Positions 18,471 to 27,985 are shown, numbered from the stretch's first letter. The stretch is 64,000 nucleotides of DNA from Candidatus Manganitrophus noduliformans (GCF_012184425.1 NZ_VTOW01000001.1:930001-994000); one strand, 5' to 3'. Numbers and translations: made by a program. The notes: a model not told the origin generated them from the sequence alone.

Positions 18471-19646
18471 ATGGTGAGCAAAGAGCGCCTTTTTCAGATA
18501 AGCGGAGAAAAGCGTTGGCGTCGTTCCCAATGGGGAAAATGCAGGTCGATCTTCGCGACGCTCTTCTTCGTCAGCCTGGTTCTCGGAATGTTATCTCCTC
18601 TTTTTTCCCCGCTTCCCGGCAGTATCGGCCTCGGCTATGCCGCCAAAAGCGCCGGTCCGGTAAAATGGATCTACACGACCGGAAACACGATCTACTCCCG
18701 CCCGGCGATCGGATCGGATGAGTCGATCTATATCAGTTCTGCGGATACGTATCTTCATGCGATCGATGCCAGCGGAAAATTGCGCTGGAAACAAAAGATC
18801 GGGCCTCTGAAGCATGTCAATTTTATGAGATCGACTCCGGTCATCGCCGCGGATGGGACCATTTATGTCGGATCAACCGATTACCATCTCTACGCGGTGA
18901 CCTCCAAAGGCGAATTGAAATGGCGTTACAAAACGGGAAGGGAGGTTCAATCCTCTCCGACCCTGGGGGGAGACGGAACGGTCTACTTCGGATCGGAAGA
19001 CGGTTATTTTTATGCGGTTGATCTTCGCGGACAATTAAAGTGGCGGTATGAGATCGGCGGCTCCGTTCAATCCGATCCGGTCGTAGGGGATGACGGCGTC
19101 ATTTATCTCGGTTCGGAGGGGGGATTCCTCTATGCCTTACAACCGGATGGGGCGCTAAAATGGCGCTTTAGAGCGGAGAGCCGCATCGCTTCACCGGCCC
19201 TCGGACTGGATGGGACGATTTATGCCGGATCGACGGACGGCTCTGTTTATCACATCTCCAAAGACGGAAAAGCGTTATGGCGATATCGAACGGCACAGCC
19301 GATTTCGGCGGCCCCTACGGTCGGTCCGGACGGCGTCGTTTACGTCGGATCGTCCGATGGCCCGCTCTATGCCCTTGAGCCGAACGGAACGCTGAAATGG
19401 CAGGTTCAGGTTAAAAGCATCATCAATTCCACCCCCGGAATCGGTCCGGATGGAAAGATCTACATCGGATCGAATGACGGGTTCCTCTACGGATTCAGCC
19501 CGGAGGGGAAACGGGTCTGGCAGTTTCGCCCCGGACATGCCGCCTCTTCGATCCCCGCCATCGCAAAAGACGGCACGATCTATGTCGGTTCGCACGAAGG
19601 AGATCTCTACGCCCTGCGCGGGGAGCCGCCGCAACAACATTTTTAA
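18471..19646 (+). CDS. secreted PQQ-like eight-bladed beta-propeller
   Basis: 391 residues. The N-terminal basic region is followed by a hydrophobic signal or anchor (IFATLFFVSLVLGMLSPLF). Eight blades of about 39 residues then follow, each with the pattern DG-x-[IV]-Y-x-GS-x-[DE]-x2-[LF]-Y-A and ending L-K-W-[RK], as in BamB and PQQ-like repeat proteins. I see no c-type haem motif and none of the catalytic Asp/Cys-Cys features of quinoprotein dehydrogenases, so it is more likely a scaffold or binding protein than an enzyme. GGAGAG precedes the ATG. Its position between two paralogous giant oxidases suggests an assembly or docking role. Confidence 0.87.
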   Translation: MVSKERLFQISGEKRWRRSQWGKCRSIFATLFFVSLVLGMLSPLFSPLPGSIGLGYAAKSAGPVKWIYTTGNTIYSRPAIGSDESIYISSADTYLHAIDASGKLRWKQKIGPLKHVNFMRSTPVIAADGTIYVGSTDYHLYAVTSKGELKWRYKTGREVQSSPTLGGDGTVYFGSEDGYFYAVDLRGQLKWRYEIGGSVQSDPVVGDDGVIYLGSEGGFLYALQPDGALKWRFRAESRIASPALGLDGTIYAGSTDGSVYHISKDGKALWRYRTAQPISAAPTVGPDGVVYVGSSDGPLYALEPNGTLKWQVQVKSIINSTPGIGPDGKIYIGSNDGFLYGFSPEGKRVWQFRPGHAASSIPAIAKDGTIYVGSHEGDLYALRGEPPQQHF

Positions 19647-19794
19647 AGAGGACCCCTTTCTTCTTCCTGTTCTACGGTTTCGGTTCCTTTCATCTCTTCA
19701 GAATCAGTTCATTCCTTTGATTGACACCTCCCAGGAAGATCTATCTTTTTGGCTGATTTCAAGTGTAAAAAAAGTAGACAGAAGTAAAAAATGC

Positions 19795-19823
19795 TTGACA
19801 CGTCATAACGTGCATGCTAGATT
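19795..19823 (+). promoter_or_regulatory. sigma-70-type promoter of MCO2
   Basis: TTGACA at 19795-19800, a 17-base spacer and TAGATT at 19818-19823. Transcription would begin near 19830, about 150 bases before the MCO2 start. The spacer contains the symmetric GTCATAACGTGCATGC, which could bind a regulator. The rest of the gap 19647-19982 holds nothing I recognise. MCO1 uses a sigma-54 promoter instead, so the paralogues look differently regulated. Confidence 0.65.
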
Positions 19824-19982
19824 CACGACACATTTTGGCCGATTATTGTCACTACCAGCCACGACATCCAAATCTAAGTGTTGATGATTACCACACATCG
19901 AAGGACAAGATCTTTTCAGAGCAATCCATTTCTTGCAACCAGTCCGATTTACAAAAATAACAAAGGTAGAAGGAGAGACACC

Positions 19983-22900
19983 ATGAATACTGCAAGGCGG
20001 AACGTCTTCACAATATTCTTCGCTCTCTTGTTGGTTCTGTCGGGAAGGGAAGGGGGTTTTGCCGGCGGGGCCGACCATGACCATTCCCATGCTCCGGAAT
20101 CTCAGGCGGCATCGACCAATTGGGAAGAGAAATTCAAAGCCCAGCTCGTTCGGGAAGATCAGGCCGAAGGGCGCGCCGGCCATGCAGATCGCGTCGACGC
20201 GGCAATGAACAAATTGATGAATGAAATCTCCAAGGGAGCGGGGGGGCATTCCAATCACGGCGGGGAGACCGGTCCCTTCAGCGGCATGGCGATGATGCAG
20301 CAGATGGATCAGAGCTTCTTCCTCGGCCCGACCGGAGTGAGCGAAAGCGTCACCTCGGGCGGTCGTTGTCCGAAGAACGCGCCGGTGAAGGAGTATGACA
20401 TCTCGGCGATCAATGTGGAGATCACGCTGAATCAGTGGCTCGATTTTCACCCCGGCTACATGTACGTCCTCACGGAAAATGAAGCGAAGGTCCGTGAAGA
20501 AGAGAAGAAGAATGCGGAGGCCCGCGAGAAAGCGGGTTACGATCCGGGTGCCGTCACGACCGGTCTTCAGACCGATATGATTCAGCCGCTGAATATCCGC
20601 GGAAATCAGGGGGATTGCATCGTCTTTACGCTGCGGAACAAGCTGGACGGCGAAGATGTCAGCATGCACATCCACGGCTCCAGCACGATCGTGAGGGCGA
20701 GTGGAAAAGCGGCGACCATCGCCAACCCCGAATCGACGGTAAAGCCGGAAGAGAGCCAGACGTTCGAGTGGTATATCCGTCCCGACGAGCAGGAAGGGGC
20801 GCATACCTTCCACAGCCACGTAGGGCGCGAGCAGTCGAGCCTCGGCATGATCGGAACCTTCATCGTCGAGCCGATGGGGTCGAAATACCTCGATCCGATC
20901 ACCGGAAAAGAGAGCAAGAGCGGCTGGCAGATGATGATCGTCACCGACAAGAAGGTGCGGCCGACCTCGAAAGATTTCCGGGAGTTCGTTCTGATTTACC
21001 ATGAGATCGGGGACGAATCGTTCCGGCCTTTGAACCGGCAGGGAGAGATGATCCCGCAGCGCGATCCGAACACCGACGCCTATCGTCCTTCCGCCCGCGC
21101 GATGAACTACCGCAGCGAGCCGTTCGGCGTCAACAACCTGGCGCTTCAAGAGAAATATTTCCATTTTGAAGACGAGTCGCTTGGATACAGCTCCTACACC
21201 TTTGCCGATGCCCCGACGACCATTCCACGATCTTATCTCGGGGATCCGGCCAAATTCCGCCTGGTCCACGGCGGCGGCGAAGTGTTCCACTCGCATCATC
21301 CGCACGGCGGCACCATCCGCTGGCTGCGTCAGCCGAAGGCCGACGGCAAGGGTGAATTTCTTTTGACGGCGGCTGAGAACGGCCCGGTGAAATTTCCCGA
21401 GATCCGTACCACCTCCGACCGGGTCGATGTTCAGGTGATCGGCCCGTCTGAAGTGCTCGATCTTCAGACCGAGTGCGGCTCCGGCCTCTGTCAGCAGCTG
21501 GCGGGGGATTTCCTCTTCCACTGCCATGTGGCCCATCACTATGTCGCCGGGATGTGGGGATACTGGCGGGTCTATAACACGCTGCAGTCGGGCAACTATC
21601 CCTTTGCAAGCACCGATATCATGCCGCCGCTGCAAGAGCTTCCAGATCGGAAAGGCCGGATCAAACCGGCGGTCACTTCCGACAAGCTCGTCGGCAAGAC
21701 GATGGACTGGTACGACAAGAAATGGAATGTTACTTCCAATAAATCGGATTGGAGCAAGCCGATTCCCGATGTCTCAATCAAGGACTGGGTCACGATGATG
21801 CTCCCGCCCGCCGGCCAGCCGGGACACACCTCGGACGAGAAGGGGCAGATCATGGCCTATGACGCCACCGTCTGGGATTGGGTTTGGGAAGGAAATAAGG
21901 CGATGGGTGAGCCGGAAGTAACCGGCAAGTTCGATTGGCCGAAATATAAATCTCCGATGCCCGGCAAGCGTCCGCCGATCCTCTTCGATGCGGCGACCGG
22001 GAAGCTCGCTTGGCCGCACTTCAAGCCGCACTTCGGAAAACGGGTGCCGTTTGCCCGTCATCATGGACCGGCCCCCTGGTTGGAGCCGATCCATATGGAT
22101 AAAGAGAATGGTTCACTCCCCTCCGATCCGGGCGGGAAAAATGTGGCCGGGATGGAGACGACACAGCCGCCCAGGCCGGGAGAGCAGGGCCGTTGGAGCC
22201 TCTGTCCCGAGAACGCGGGCCGCAAACAGTACACGATCCATTTCATCGAAACTCCGATTCAGTTGACCAAGGGGCTCGGCAAGCAAAAGCCGGTCGTTGA
22301 TCCGAAAGGCCTCCTGTATGTCCTCCATGAGGATGAAAAGGAGATCCGGGCGAACCCGGCGAGTGATAAGACGATCCCATTGGTCTATCGGGCCAGTGTT
22401 TACGATTGCGTCGATGTGATCTTGAAGAGCGAGTGGGAGGATAACGACACCACCAATTTCCAGATGTCGAAGATCAACATCCACATCCACTTCATCCAGT
22501 TCGACAACCAGGCATCGGACGGCGTGATCACCGGAATGTCTTATGATCAGTCTGTCCGCCCCTTTACGCAAATGGGGAAGAAGAAGCAAAAAGGGCTTCC
22601 TGCGCCGATGAATGCGGTGATCACGGAAGATGTGAAGGCAGGCGCCAAATCCATCAAAATCAAGATGGGAGAAGGGGCGACCCCCTTTCATGTGGGGACC
22701 GATTTGATGATCGGGATGGATGAGGTGAATACCTCGGAAATCCGCTGGATCAAAGATATCAAAGGAGATACCGTTACCTTTACCGAGCCGCTGACGCATG
22801 CGCACAAAAAAGGTGAAATTGCCTCGGTCGAGTGGGTGCGGTACCGCTATTGGGTTGATGCCGACAGCGGGACGGTCTTCTGGCACGACCATGCCTTCGG

Positions 22901-24920
22901 GGCCACGACTTGGCCGCACGGCGGGGTCGGCGCCATGATCGTCGAGCCGCCCGGCTCAACCTATCACGATCCGGTGACCGGAAAAGAGATCCGGAGCGGT
23001 CCGGTGGCCGATATTCGTTCCACCGAGCCGATCGGCTACGGAGTCAACGGCAGCTTTAGAGAGCTCGTCGTGATGCCGCATGACACCGTTCCCTACACCG
23101 CCCAGGTGGTTGTTGAAGGGAACCCGCCCGGTCAGAGCATTCAGGTCGCGATCGATGCGGGGCAGACCCTCTCCTTCCAGATGCCGTATGATCTGGATCT
23201 GGTCGCGGTGCCGATGCTGAATGGGGGGACCCACACCACCGGAGGGGGGTTCAACTTCCGCTCTGAATCGGTGGCGCGTCGATTGAAAATGAATCCCGAT
23301 CCAACCTTGATCTTCTCGAGCAAGACGCATCAAGATCCGAGCACCCCGCTCCTGCGGGCGTATCTGGGAGACACCATTACGGTTCGGCTCCTTCATACGC
23401 TGATGAACGAGACGCATACCTGGAAGGTGGCGGGACATGCCTTCCGGACGGAGCGGTTCGCGGAGCATTCCGACTTTAGAAATGCGCACCATGTCGGGAT
23501 CGCCGAGCGTTACGATCTGGTCTTTAAGGCGGGCGGCCCTCAGCAGATGGCGGGCGATTATCTTCACTACAACGGCCGGGCCTCTCATCTCTCTGAAGGG
23601 AGCTGGGGGATCATCCGGGTGTTGGACAAAGAGGTGAAAGACCTTCAGAAACTCCCCGGAACGGGGGAGATTCCTCAGTCGGCCAAATCGCTTTGTCCGT
23701 CGGACGCGCCGGTGAAGACCTTTAACGTCATCGCGGCCGACCGGGCTTTGAAATTCAATACCAAGGCGGGCGATTCCATTGAAGTCGACTTCGACCGCAA
23801 GCTGTTGATCGCCAACCCCAAGGGGAAGATCTTCATGCTCGAAGGGGAGAAGCGCAAAGTGGCCGACGGCGATTTCCAGCCGATGCCGCTCGTTCTGCGG
23901 GTGAATTCAGGCGACTGTATCAAGGTCAACCTGAAGAACGAAATGAAGGGGAGCAAGGCGTCGTTTAGTTCCGACATGCTCTCGTTCGACCCCAGAGATT
24001 CTCAAGGGGTGAACGTCGGCAACAACCCGGGCGATCAGACCGTCGCCCCCGGCAAGAGCAAGACCTACACCTTCTACGCGCATCCTCAGTATGGCGAGTT
24101 TGCTTCGCTGGTATGGGACTGGGGGAATTTCATCAACAACGTTCGGGACGGTCTCTTTGGTGCCATCATTGTCGGTCCGAAGGGAGCGAAGTACCGCGAC
24201 CCGATGAACGGCGAGGATGTCTCGATGAAAAACGCCTGGGCGGCCGATGTAATCCTCGATCGCTCGCTTCCTGAAAGCAACGGCCGCTCCGACTATCGCG
24301 ATGTCGCCCTCTTCTTCCAGGACGAGGACAACATTATCGGAACGTCGTTCATGCCCTATATCCAGCAGATCGGCGGATTGACCGGCGTGAACTACCGTGC
24401 CGAGCCGTGGATGTATCGGGAAGAGAACGGGTGTGAGCCGGGCAACATGTTCACCCCCTGTGTGGCAGACGAGACCGCTCCGGAAACACCGACGGTCATG
24501 GCGCATGCAGGCGATCCGGTTCGGATCCATGTATTCGGGGCATTCAGCGAGCAGAACCAGATCTTCAGCATCGAAGGACATGAGTGGCCCTTCAAACCGA
24601 ACATGGAGGGGGCCGATATGCTCAGTAGCCTTCAATTCGGGGGCGGCGAGTACCTCGACGTCTATCTCAAGGAAGGGGCGGGCGGTCCGTTCGCTCTTCC
24701 CGGCGACTATGTCTGGCAGAACCATCGGATGCCGTATGCGGCGGCCGGACAGTGGGGCTATCTGAGAGCGCTTCCAAAGGGCGATCGGAGAATCCTTCCG
24801 TTGAACGGCGCTGCGGCGCCGGGCGGAAAGACCGCCGAGGCGCCGGTAGAAGAGGCGCCGGAAACGGTCTCGGAATTGAGAGAAAAGGGACCCGGTCCGG
24901 TGTCGATGCTGCATAAGTAA
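19983..24920 (+). CDS. giant secreted multicopper oxidase, three fused two-domain units (MCO2)
   Basis: 1645 residues, a full-length paralogue of MCO1. The start at 19983 has AAGGAGAG upstream and begins a signal peptide (TARRNVFTIFFALLLVLSG). The mature N-terminus is His-rich (GADHDHSHAPES). Unit 1 holds the complete copper set: HIH 229-231, HTFHSH 274-279, HSHHPH 436-441, HCHVAHHYVAGM 513-524. Unit 2 keeps HIH and HDH, but its third motif is HTWKVAGH (one His replaced by Lys) and the HCH motif is absent. Unit 3 has none of the ligands in order. Two conserved cysteines (ECGSGLC) precede the type-1 Cys in both paralogues. The C-terminus ends in an acidic, Pro-rich tail with no sorting signal. 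It probably works with the two type-1 copper proteins encoded next. Confidence 0.9.
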   Translation: MNTARRNVFTIFFALLLVLSGREGGFAGGADHDHSHAPESQAASTNWEEKFKAQLVREDQAEGRAGHADRVDAAMNKLMNEISKGAGGHSNHGGETGPFSGMAMMQQMDQSFFLGPTGVSESVTSGGRCPKNAPVKEYDISAINVEITLNQWLDFHPGYMYVLTENEAKVREEEKKNAEAREKAGYDPGAVTTGLQTDMIQPLNIRGNQGDCIVFTLRNKLDGEDVSMHIHGSSTIVRASGKAATIANPESTVKPEESQTFEWYIRPDEQEGAHTFHSHVGREQSSLGMIGTFIVEPMGSKYLDPITGKESKSGWQMMIVTDKKVRPTSKDFREFVLIYHEIGDESFRPLNRQGEMIPQRDPNTDAYRPSARAMNYRSEPFGVNNLALQEKYFHFEDESLGYSSYTFADAPTTIPRSYLGDPAKFRLVHGGGEVFHSHHPHGGTIRWLRQPKADGKGEFLLTAAENGPVKFPEIRTTSDRVDVQVIGPSEVLDLQTECGSGLCQQLAGDFLFHCHVAHHYVAGMWGYWRVYNTLQSGNYPFASTDIMPPLQELPDRKGRIKPAVTSDKLVGKTMDWYDKKWNVTSNKSDWSKPIPDVSIKDWVTMMLPPAGQPGHTSDEKGQIMAYDATVWDWVWEGNKAMGEPEVTGKFDWPKYKSPMPGKRPPILFDAATGKLAWPHFKPHFGKRVPFARHHGPAPWLEPIHMDKENGSLPSDPGGKNVAGMETTQPPRPGEQGRWSLCPENAGRKQYTIHFIETPIQLTKGLGKQKPVVDPKGLLYVLHEDEKEIRANPASDKTIPLVYRASVYDCVDVILKSEWEDNDTTNFQMSKINIHIHFIQFDNQASDGVITGMSYDQSVRPFTQMGKKKQKGLPAPMNAVITEDVKAGAKSIKIKMGEGATPFHVGTDLMIGMDEVNTSEIRWIKDIKGDTVTFTEPLTHAHKKGEIASVEWVRYRYWVDADSGTVFWHDHAFGATTWPHGGVGAMIVEPPGSTYHDPVTGKEIRSGPVADIRSTEPIGYGVNGSFRELVVMPHDTVPYTAQVVVEGNPPGQSIQVAIDAGQTLSFQMPYDLDLVAVPMLNGGTHTTGGGFNFRSESVARRLKMNPDPTLIFSSKTHQDPSTPLLRAYLGDTITVRLLHTLMNETHTWKVAGHAFRTERFAEHSDFRNAHHVGIAERYDLVFKAGGPQQMAGDYLHYNGRASHLSEGSWGIIRVLDKEVKDLQKLPGTGEIPQSAKSLCPSDAPVKTFNVIAADRALKFNTKAGDSIEVDFDRKLLIANPKGKIFMLEGEKRKVADGDFQPMPLVLRVNSGDCIKVNLKNEMKGSKASFSSDMLSFDPRDSQGVNVGNNPGDQTVAPGKSKTYTFYAHPQYGEFASLVWDWGNFINNVRDGLFGAIIVGPKGAKYRDPMNGEDVSMKNAWAADVILDRSLPESNGRSDYRDVALFFQDEDNIIGTSFMPYIQQIGGLTGVNYRAEPWMYREENGCEPGNMFTPCVADETAPETPTVMAHAGDPVRIHVFGAFSEQNQIFSIEGHEWPFKPNMEGADMLSSLQFGGGEYLDVYLKEGAGGPFALPGDYVWQNHRMPYAAAGQWGYLRALPKGDRRILPLNGAAAPGGKTAEAPVEEAPETVSELREKGPGPVSMLHK

Positions 24921-24939
24921 CCAAAGCATTGTTCTTTAC

Positions 24940-24988
24940 AAAACGGGGCAGGGGGGTCTCACTACCCCTGCCCCGTTTTGCTATTTTT
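24940..24988 (+). terminator. rho-independent terminator after MCO2
   Basis: A 15-bp perfect stem (AAAACGGGGCAGGGG / CCCCTGCCCCGTTTT) around a 10-base loop, followed by GCTATTTTT. It falls 19 bases after the MCO2 stop and ends just before the ribosome site of the next gene. Some read-through would be needed unless that gene has its own promoter. Confidence 0.9.
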
Positions 24989-25003
24989 CAGAGGAGAAAT
25001 GCC

Positions 25004-25948
25004 GTGAAGATGTCAATGTGTTTTCGCGTTGGATTGGTGATCATTGGAATGATTGGTGGAATGATCGGTTTCTTCGATCGTCCCAATGCATTCGGATATA
25101 AAGAGATGGAGGTGAAGAACGGGGGAACCGTCAGCGGGAAGATTGTATTGAAAGGTCCCGTTCCGGAACCGCGTATTTTCCCCTTGGTCCTTTATCCGTT
25201 CGGACCCTTCTGTAAAAAAATCTCGGATGGTGAAGGGAATGTCCGGCTCAAGGAGTTCATCGTCGGCAAAGGAGGCGCGCTGGGAGACGCCGTGGTGGCG
25301 GTGAAAGAGGTAAAGAAGGGGAAGCCTTTTCAGAAGATCGAGGCCGATTTCGTCGCGGTCGACTGCATGTTTCATCCGGCCGAGGTTCCCGACGAGGAGC
25401 AATATTCGGTGAAGGAGGGGAAACTCCACCATGAGCATCCGAACGTAACCGTTCTGGTGAACCACAAACCGATCTCGATGATCAATAAAGATCCGATCAT
25501 TCACAACATCCAGGTTTTTCAAAACGAGAAAGGAAATATTATTCTCAACACCCCTCTTCCCGTTTCGACCGAGCCGCGCGGCGGGGTTCTCCATTTCGCC
25601 CCCGGAAAGCGGATCTCTCAGATGATCTGCGGGATGCACGAGTTCATGCAGAGCTGGGGTTTCGTAGTAGATAACCCCTACTACACCAAGACCAAAAAAG
25701 ACGGTTTATTCAACATCGATCAACTTCCTCCGGGAACGTATCAAATTACCGCATGGCATCCCCACTTCGATATTATCGAGAAGGAAATTACCGTTCCCGC
25801 AAATGGAAAAGTCGAAATTAATTTTGAGTTCGACGCCACGACGGTCGAGCGGGCGCTTTACGAAACCCAGCACCAGCGTCGAATCAGTCCGGCCACGCCG
25901 CATGATCACATGCTCGGTCCGAAGGACGATCGAATTATCATCGATTAG
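25004..25948 (+). CDS. secreted type-1 copper (cupredoxin-like) protein with transthyretin-like domain, copy 1
   Basis: 314 residues from a GTG with GAGGAG seven bases upstream. A signal peptide (VGLVIIGMIGGMIGFF) is followed by the mature start YKEMEVKNGGTVSGKI. A blue-copper ligand set is visible: His167 in DPIIHNIQ, then Cys209, His212 and Met215 in ICGMHEFMQSWG. A carboxypeptidase-regulatory/transthyretin-like beta domain follows (LFNIDQLPPGTYQITAWHPH). The His-containing C-terminus is flexible. Likely role: periplasmic or surface electron carrier for the multicopper oxidases. It shares the whole plan with the next gene. The copper site is inferred from motif order; the protein family is not one with a firm name. 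Confidence 0.8.
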   Translation: MKMSMCFRVGLVIIGMIGGMIGFFDRPNAFGYKEMEVKNGGTVSGKIVLKGPVPEPRIFPLVLYPFGPFCKKISDGEGNVRLKEFIVGKGGALGDAVVAVKEVKKGKPFQKIEADFVAVDCMFHPAEVPDEEQYSVKEGKLHHEHPNVTVLVNHKPISMINKDPIIHNIQVFQNEKGNIILNTPLPVSTEPRGGVLHFAPGKRISQMICGMHEFMQSWGFVVDNPYYTKTKKDGLFNIDQLPPGTYQITAWHPHFDIIEKEITVPANGKVEINFEFDATTVERALYETQHQRRISPATPHDHMLGPKDDRIIID

Positions 25949-25982
25949 CAGAATCGATTCATCATACATATGAGGGCTCATC

Positions 25983-26867
25983 ATGTTGTTGAAGGTCTCA
26001 CTTCGGAGAGTGACGAGAATGGGAAGGATCATCAGTTTGTTGGCCTTCTGGTCCTTGATCGGTGCGTCGGCCGGATGGGGATATGAGGAAGGACCGGTCA
26101 CCGACGGAGGTGTTCTGGAAGGAAAGGTCGTCCTGAATGGAACGCCCCCTCCCGCGCGGATCTTTCATCTGATCTTCTCGCCGAACATCGATTTCTGCGG
26201 GAGGATTTCCGACGGAAAAGGAAACCGGCTGCTGAAGGAATTCGAAGTCGCTCCGGATGGAGGTCTCAAAAATACGGTGGTTGCGGTGGTCGGCGTGCAG
26301 CGGGGGAAGCCCTTCAACTATACTCCGGAAGTCACGATCGAAGACTGCCGAATCGCCCCTTGGGTGACCCCGGTTCGCAACGGCCATCCGTTCCGAATGG
26401 TGAACAAAGACCCGATCGCGCACGACGTTCAGGGCTACACGTTGAAGGACGAATACACCTTCGCGATGTTCAACAAACCGCTGACTCCTGAGACGATCGC
26501 ATCAAAGACGGTAAAGCTTCGCAACGGCCACTACCTTTTTCGAACGCAATGCGGTGTGCATGATTTTATGCAGTCGTGGGGGCTGGCGGTGGGAAATCCC
26601 TATTTTGCGGTGACCGGGCAGGATGGACGTTTTACGATTCCAGATCTTCCGCCAGGAGAGTACGATGTCATCGCCTGGCACCCGCATGTGAAGATCCGGG
26701 CGGGCCGGATCAAGATCGAACCGAATGGGAAATCGGAATTAAACTTTGCATTCGATGCTGCGGAGGTCGATATCCCTATTCATGATCTTCAGACGCAGTT
26801 TCGGATGGACACGGCCCTCCAGCCGCATCATCTTGTTCCGCCGGCGGTCGAGCTTCAGCAGTATTAA
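25983..26867 (+). CDS. secreted type-1 copper (cupredoxin-like) protein with transthyretin-like domain, copy 2
   Basis: 294 residues, paralogue of the preceding gene with 34 bases between them. Signal segment IISLLAFWSLIGASAGWG, mature start YEEGPVTDGGVLEGKVVL. Ligands His147 (DPIAHDVQ), Cys190, His193 and Met196 (QCGVHDFMQSWG) are conserved, as is the terminal domain (RFTIPDLPPGEYDVIAWHPH). It lacks the extra His-rich insert (HHEHPNV) of copy 1. The start may instead be the ATG at 26019, which keeps the same signal peptide. The last four bases overlap the convergent gene at 26864. Confidence 0.8.
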   Translation: MLLKVSLRRVTRMGRIISLLAFWSLIGASAGWGYEEGPVTDGGVLEGKVVLNGTPPPARIFHLIFSPNIDFCGRISDGKGNRLLKEFEVAPDGGLKNTVVAVVGVQRGKPFNYTPEVTIEDCRIAPWVTPVRNGHPFRMVNKDPIAHDVQGYTLKDEYTFAMFNKPLTPETIASKTVKLRNGHYLFRTQCGVHDFMQSWGLAVGNPYFAVTGQDGRFTIPDLPPGEYDVIAWHPHVKIRAGRIKIEPNGKSELNFAFDAAEVDIPIHDLQTQFRMDTALQPHHLVPPAVELQQY

Positions 26868-27427
26868 TCGGTATATTTCGGAAGTTGAACGTCCTCACCC
26901 GTCAGATGACGGTAGAGATTGTGAAATTCCTCCGTGCTGAGTTCCGGATTCAAGAGTTTCTCCACATCTTCCGGGGCGACCGGGATCTGCGAGCTTTCGT
27001 CGAAAGCGGATGAGCCGATGACGATGTGGTCAGGGAAATAGCGGAACTCCGGAAGAAGGTACTTGATCCCCCGGTTGTAGGTGATTGCCAATCGCATCGC
27101 GACACGGGCGACCGGCGCCGGGATGTTCTTTCCAATGGCGATGTTCTCCGGCGGGTTTCCCAATCGGAAAAACTGGGGCCGGATTCGACTGATGGAGAGC
27201 GCCTCCAACTCTTGTTTAATCTTATCAATATCACTCTTCCGTTCCCGCGCTAAGAAAAGTTCTACCAAAATTTTCCGGTTTTCTTCCTGCCCCTCTTTCG
27301 TATCCACATGGATGACACGGTCTTCTTCCGCGGCTTCGGCTGCCCCGGTCATCAGGTAAAATGCATTTATGCTAAAGCAGACGAGCCATGCTAAGAGAAG
27401 TCTTAGGAAGAGGTTCGATTTTTGCAT
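26864..27427 (-). CDS. secreted protein of an unrecognised family, paralogue of 9934-10497
   Basis: 187 residues with a signal peptide (LFLRLLLAWLVCFSINAFYL) and GGAGG before the ATG. The mature part is Glu/Lys-rich, then has the shared core: IAIGKNIPAPVARVAMR, DHIVIGSSAF, and the terminal LSTEEFHNLYRHL. Its relative at 9934 has the same segments in the same order and the same length. I know no domain name for it. The two copies bracket the multicopper oxidase cluster on the opposite strand to it, which suggests a functional link. Confidence 0.72.
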   Translation of the reverse strand: MQKSNLFLRLLLAWLVCFSINAFYLMTGAAEAAEEDRVIHVDTKEGQEENRKILVELFLARERKSDIDKIKQELEALSISRIRPQFFRLGNPPENIAIGKNIPAPVARVAMRLAITYNRGIKYLLPEFRYFPDHIVIGSSAFDESSQIPVAPEDVEKLLNPELSTEEFHNLYRHLTGEDVQLPKYTD

Positions 27428-27529
27428 TAAATCCTCCCAGGAAATATTGTATAATAGTTGATATAGCGTTCATGTCCCGCGATGGGCGGGATTATATCAA
27501 AAACTATTTTATTTGAAAAGGATCGCCCG

Positions 27530-27985
27530 ATGCGTCAAACATGTCGATGTTATTTCATGGGGATAGCAAAAAGACGATATATCCCGATCTTTTTGGCTAG
27601 CCTGTTTCTCTCCTTTTCCCCCATATCCCTTCTGGTGGCCCAGCCGACTGCCAAGGAGCTTCCCATGCTGGTGACCCTGAACGACCTCAAGACAGAGCCG
27701 AGCCAATATGATGGTCACCGGATTGTGGTGACCGGCCGGGTGCAATCGATCGAGGTTCAGCAGGGTCGCCGAGGCAGCGAATATGTGATGCTCGTTCTGG
27801 AAGAGGAATCGCCGAACCCGAGCAGTACCAGGCCAACGATTAAGGTCGTCAGCTTCACCCTTCCCACGATACAACGAGGGCATCATGCTCTTGTTCAGGG
27901 AACCTATCATGTGGAAGGGAAACAGGCAGGTCGTCCTTTCGAGCATTTTATCGATGCCGAGGTCATTCTCAAAGAAAAGCTGTAG
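27530..27985 (+). CDS. secreted OB-fold-like protein
   Basis: 151 residues from the ATG at 27530 (AAGGAT upstream). A signal or anchor segment (YIPIFLASLFLSFSPISLLVA) precedes a small beta domain, LNDLKTEPSQYDGHRIVVTG with RVQSIEV and YVMLVLEEE. This pattern is seen in tRNA_anti-like/OB-fold proteins of the cell envelope. Function unknown. The frame continues upstream to 27482 without a better start. A strong TATAAT sits near 27450, but its matching -35 is poor. Confidence 0.65.
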   Translation: MRQTCRCYFMGIAKRRYIPIFLASLFLSFSPISLLVAQPTAKELPMLVTLNDLKTEPSQYDGHRIVVTGRVQSIEVQQGRRGSEYVMLVLEEESPNPSSTRPTIKVVSFTLPTIQRGHHALVQGTYHVEGKQAGRPFEHFIDAEVILKEKL

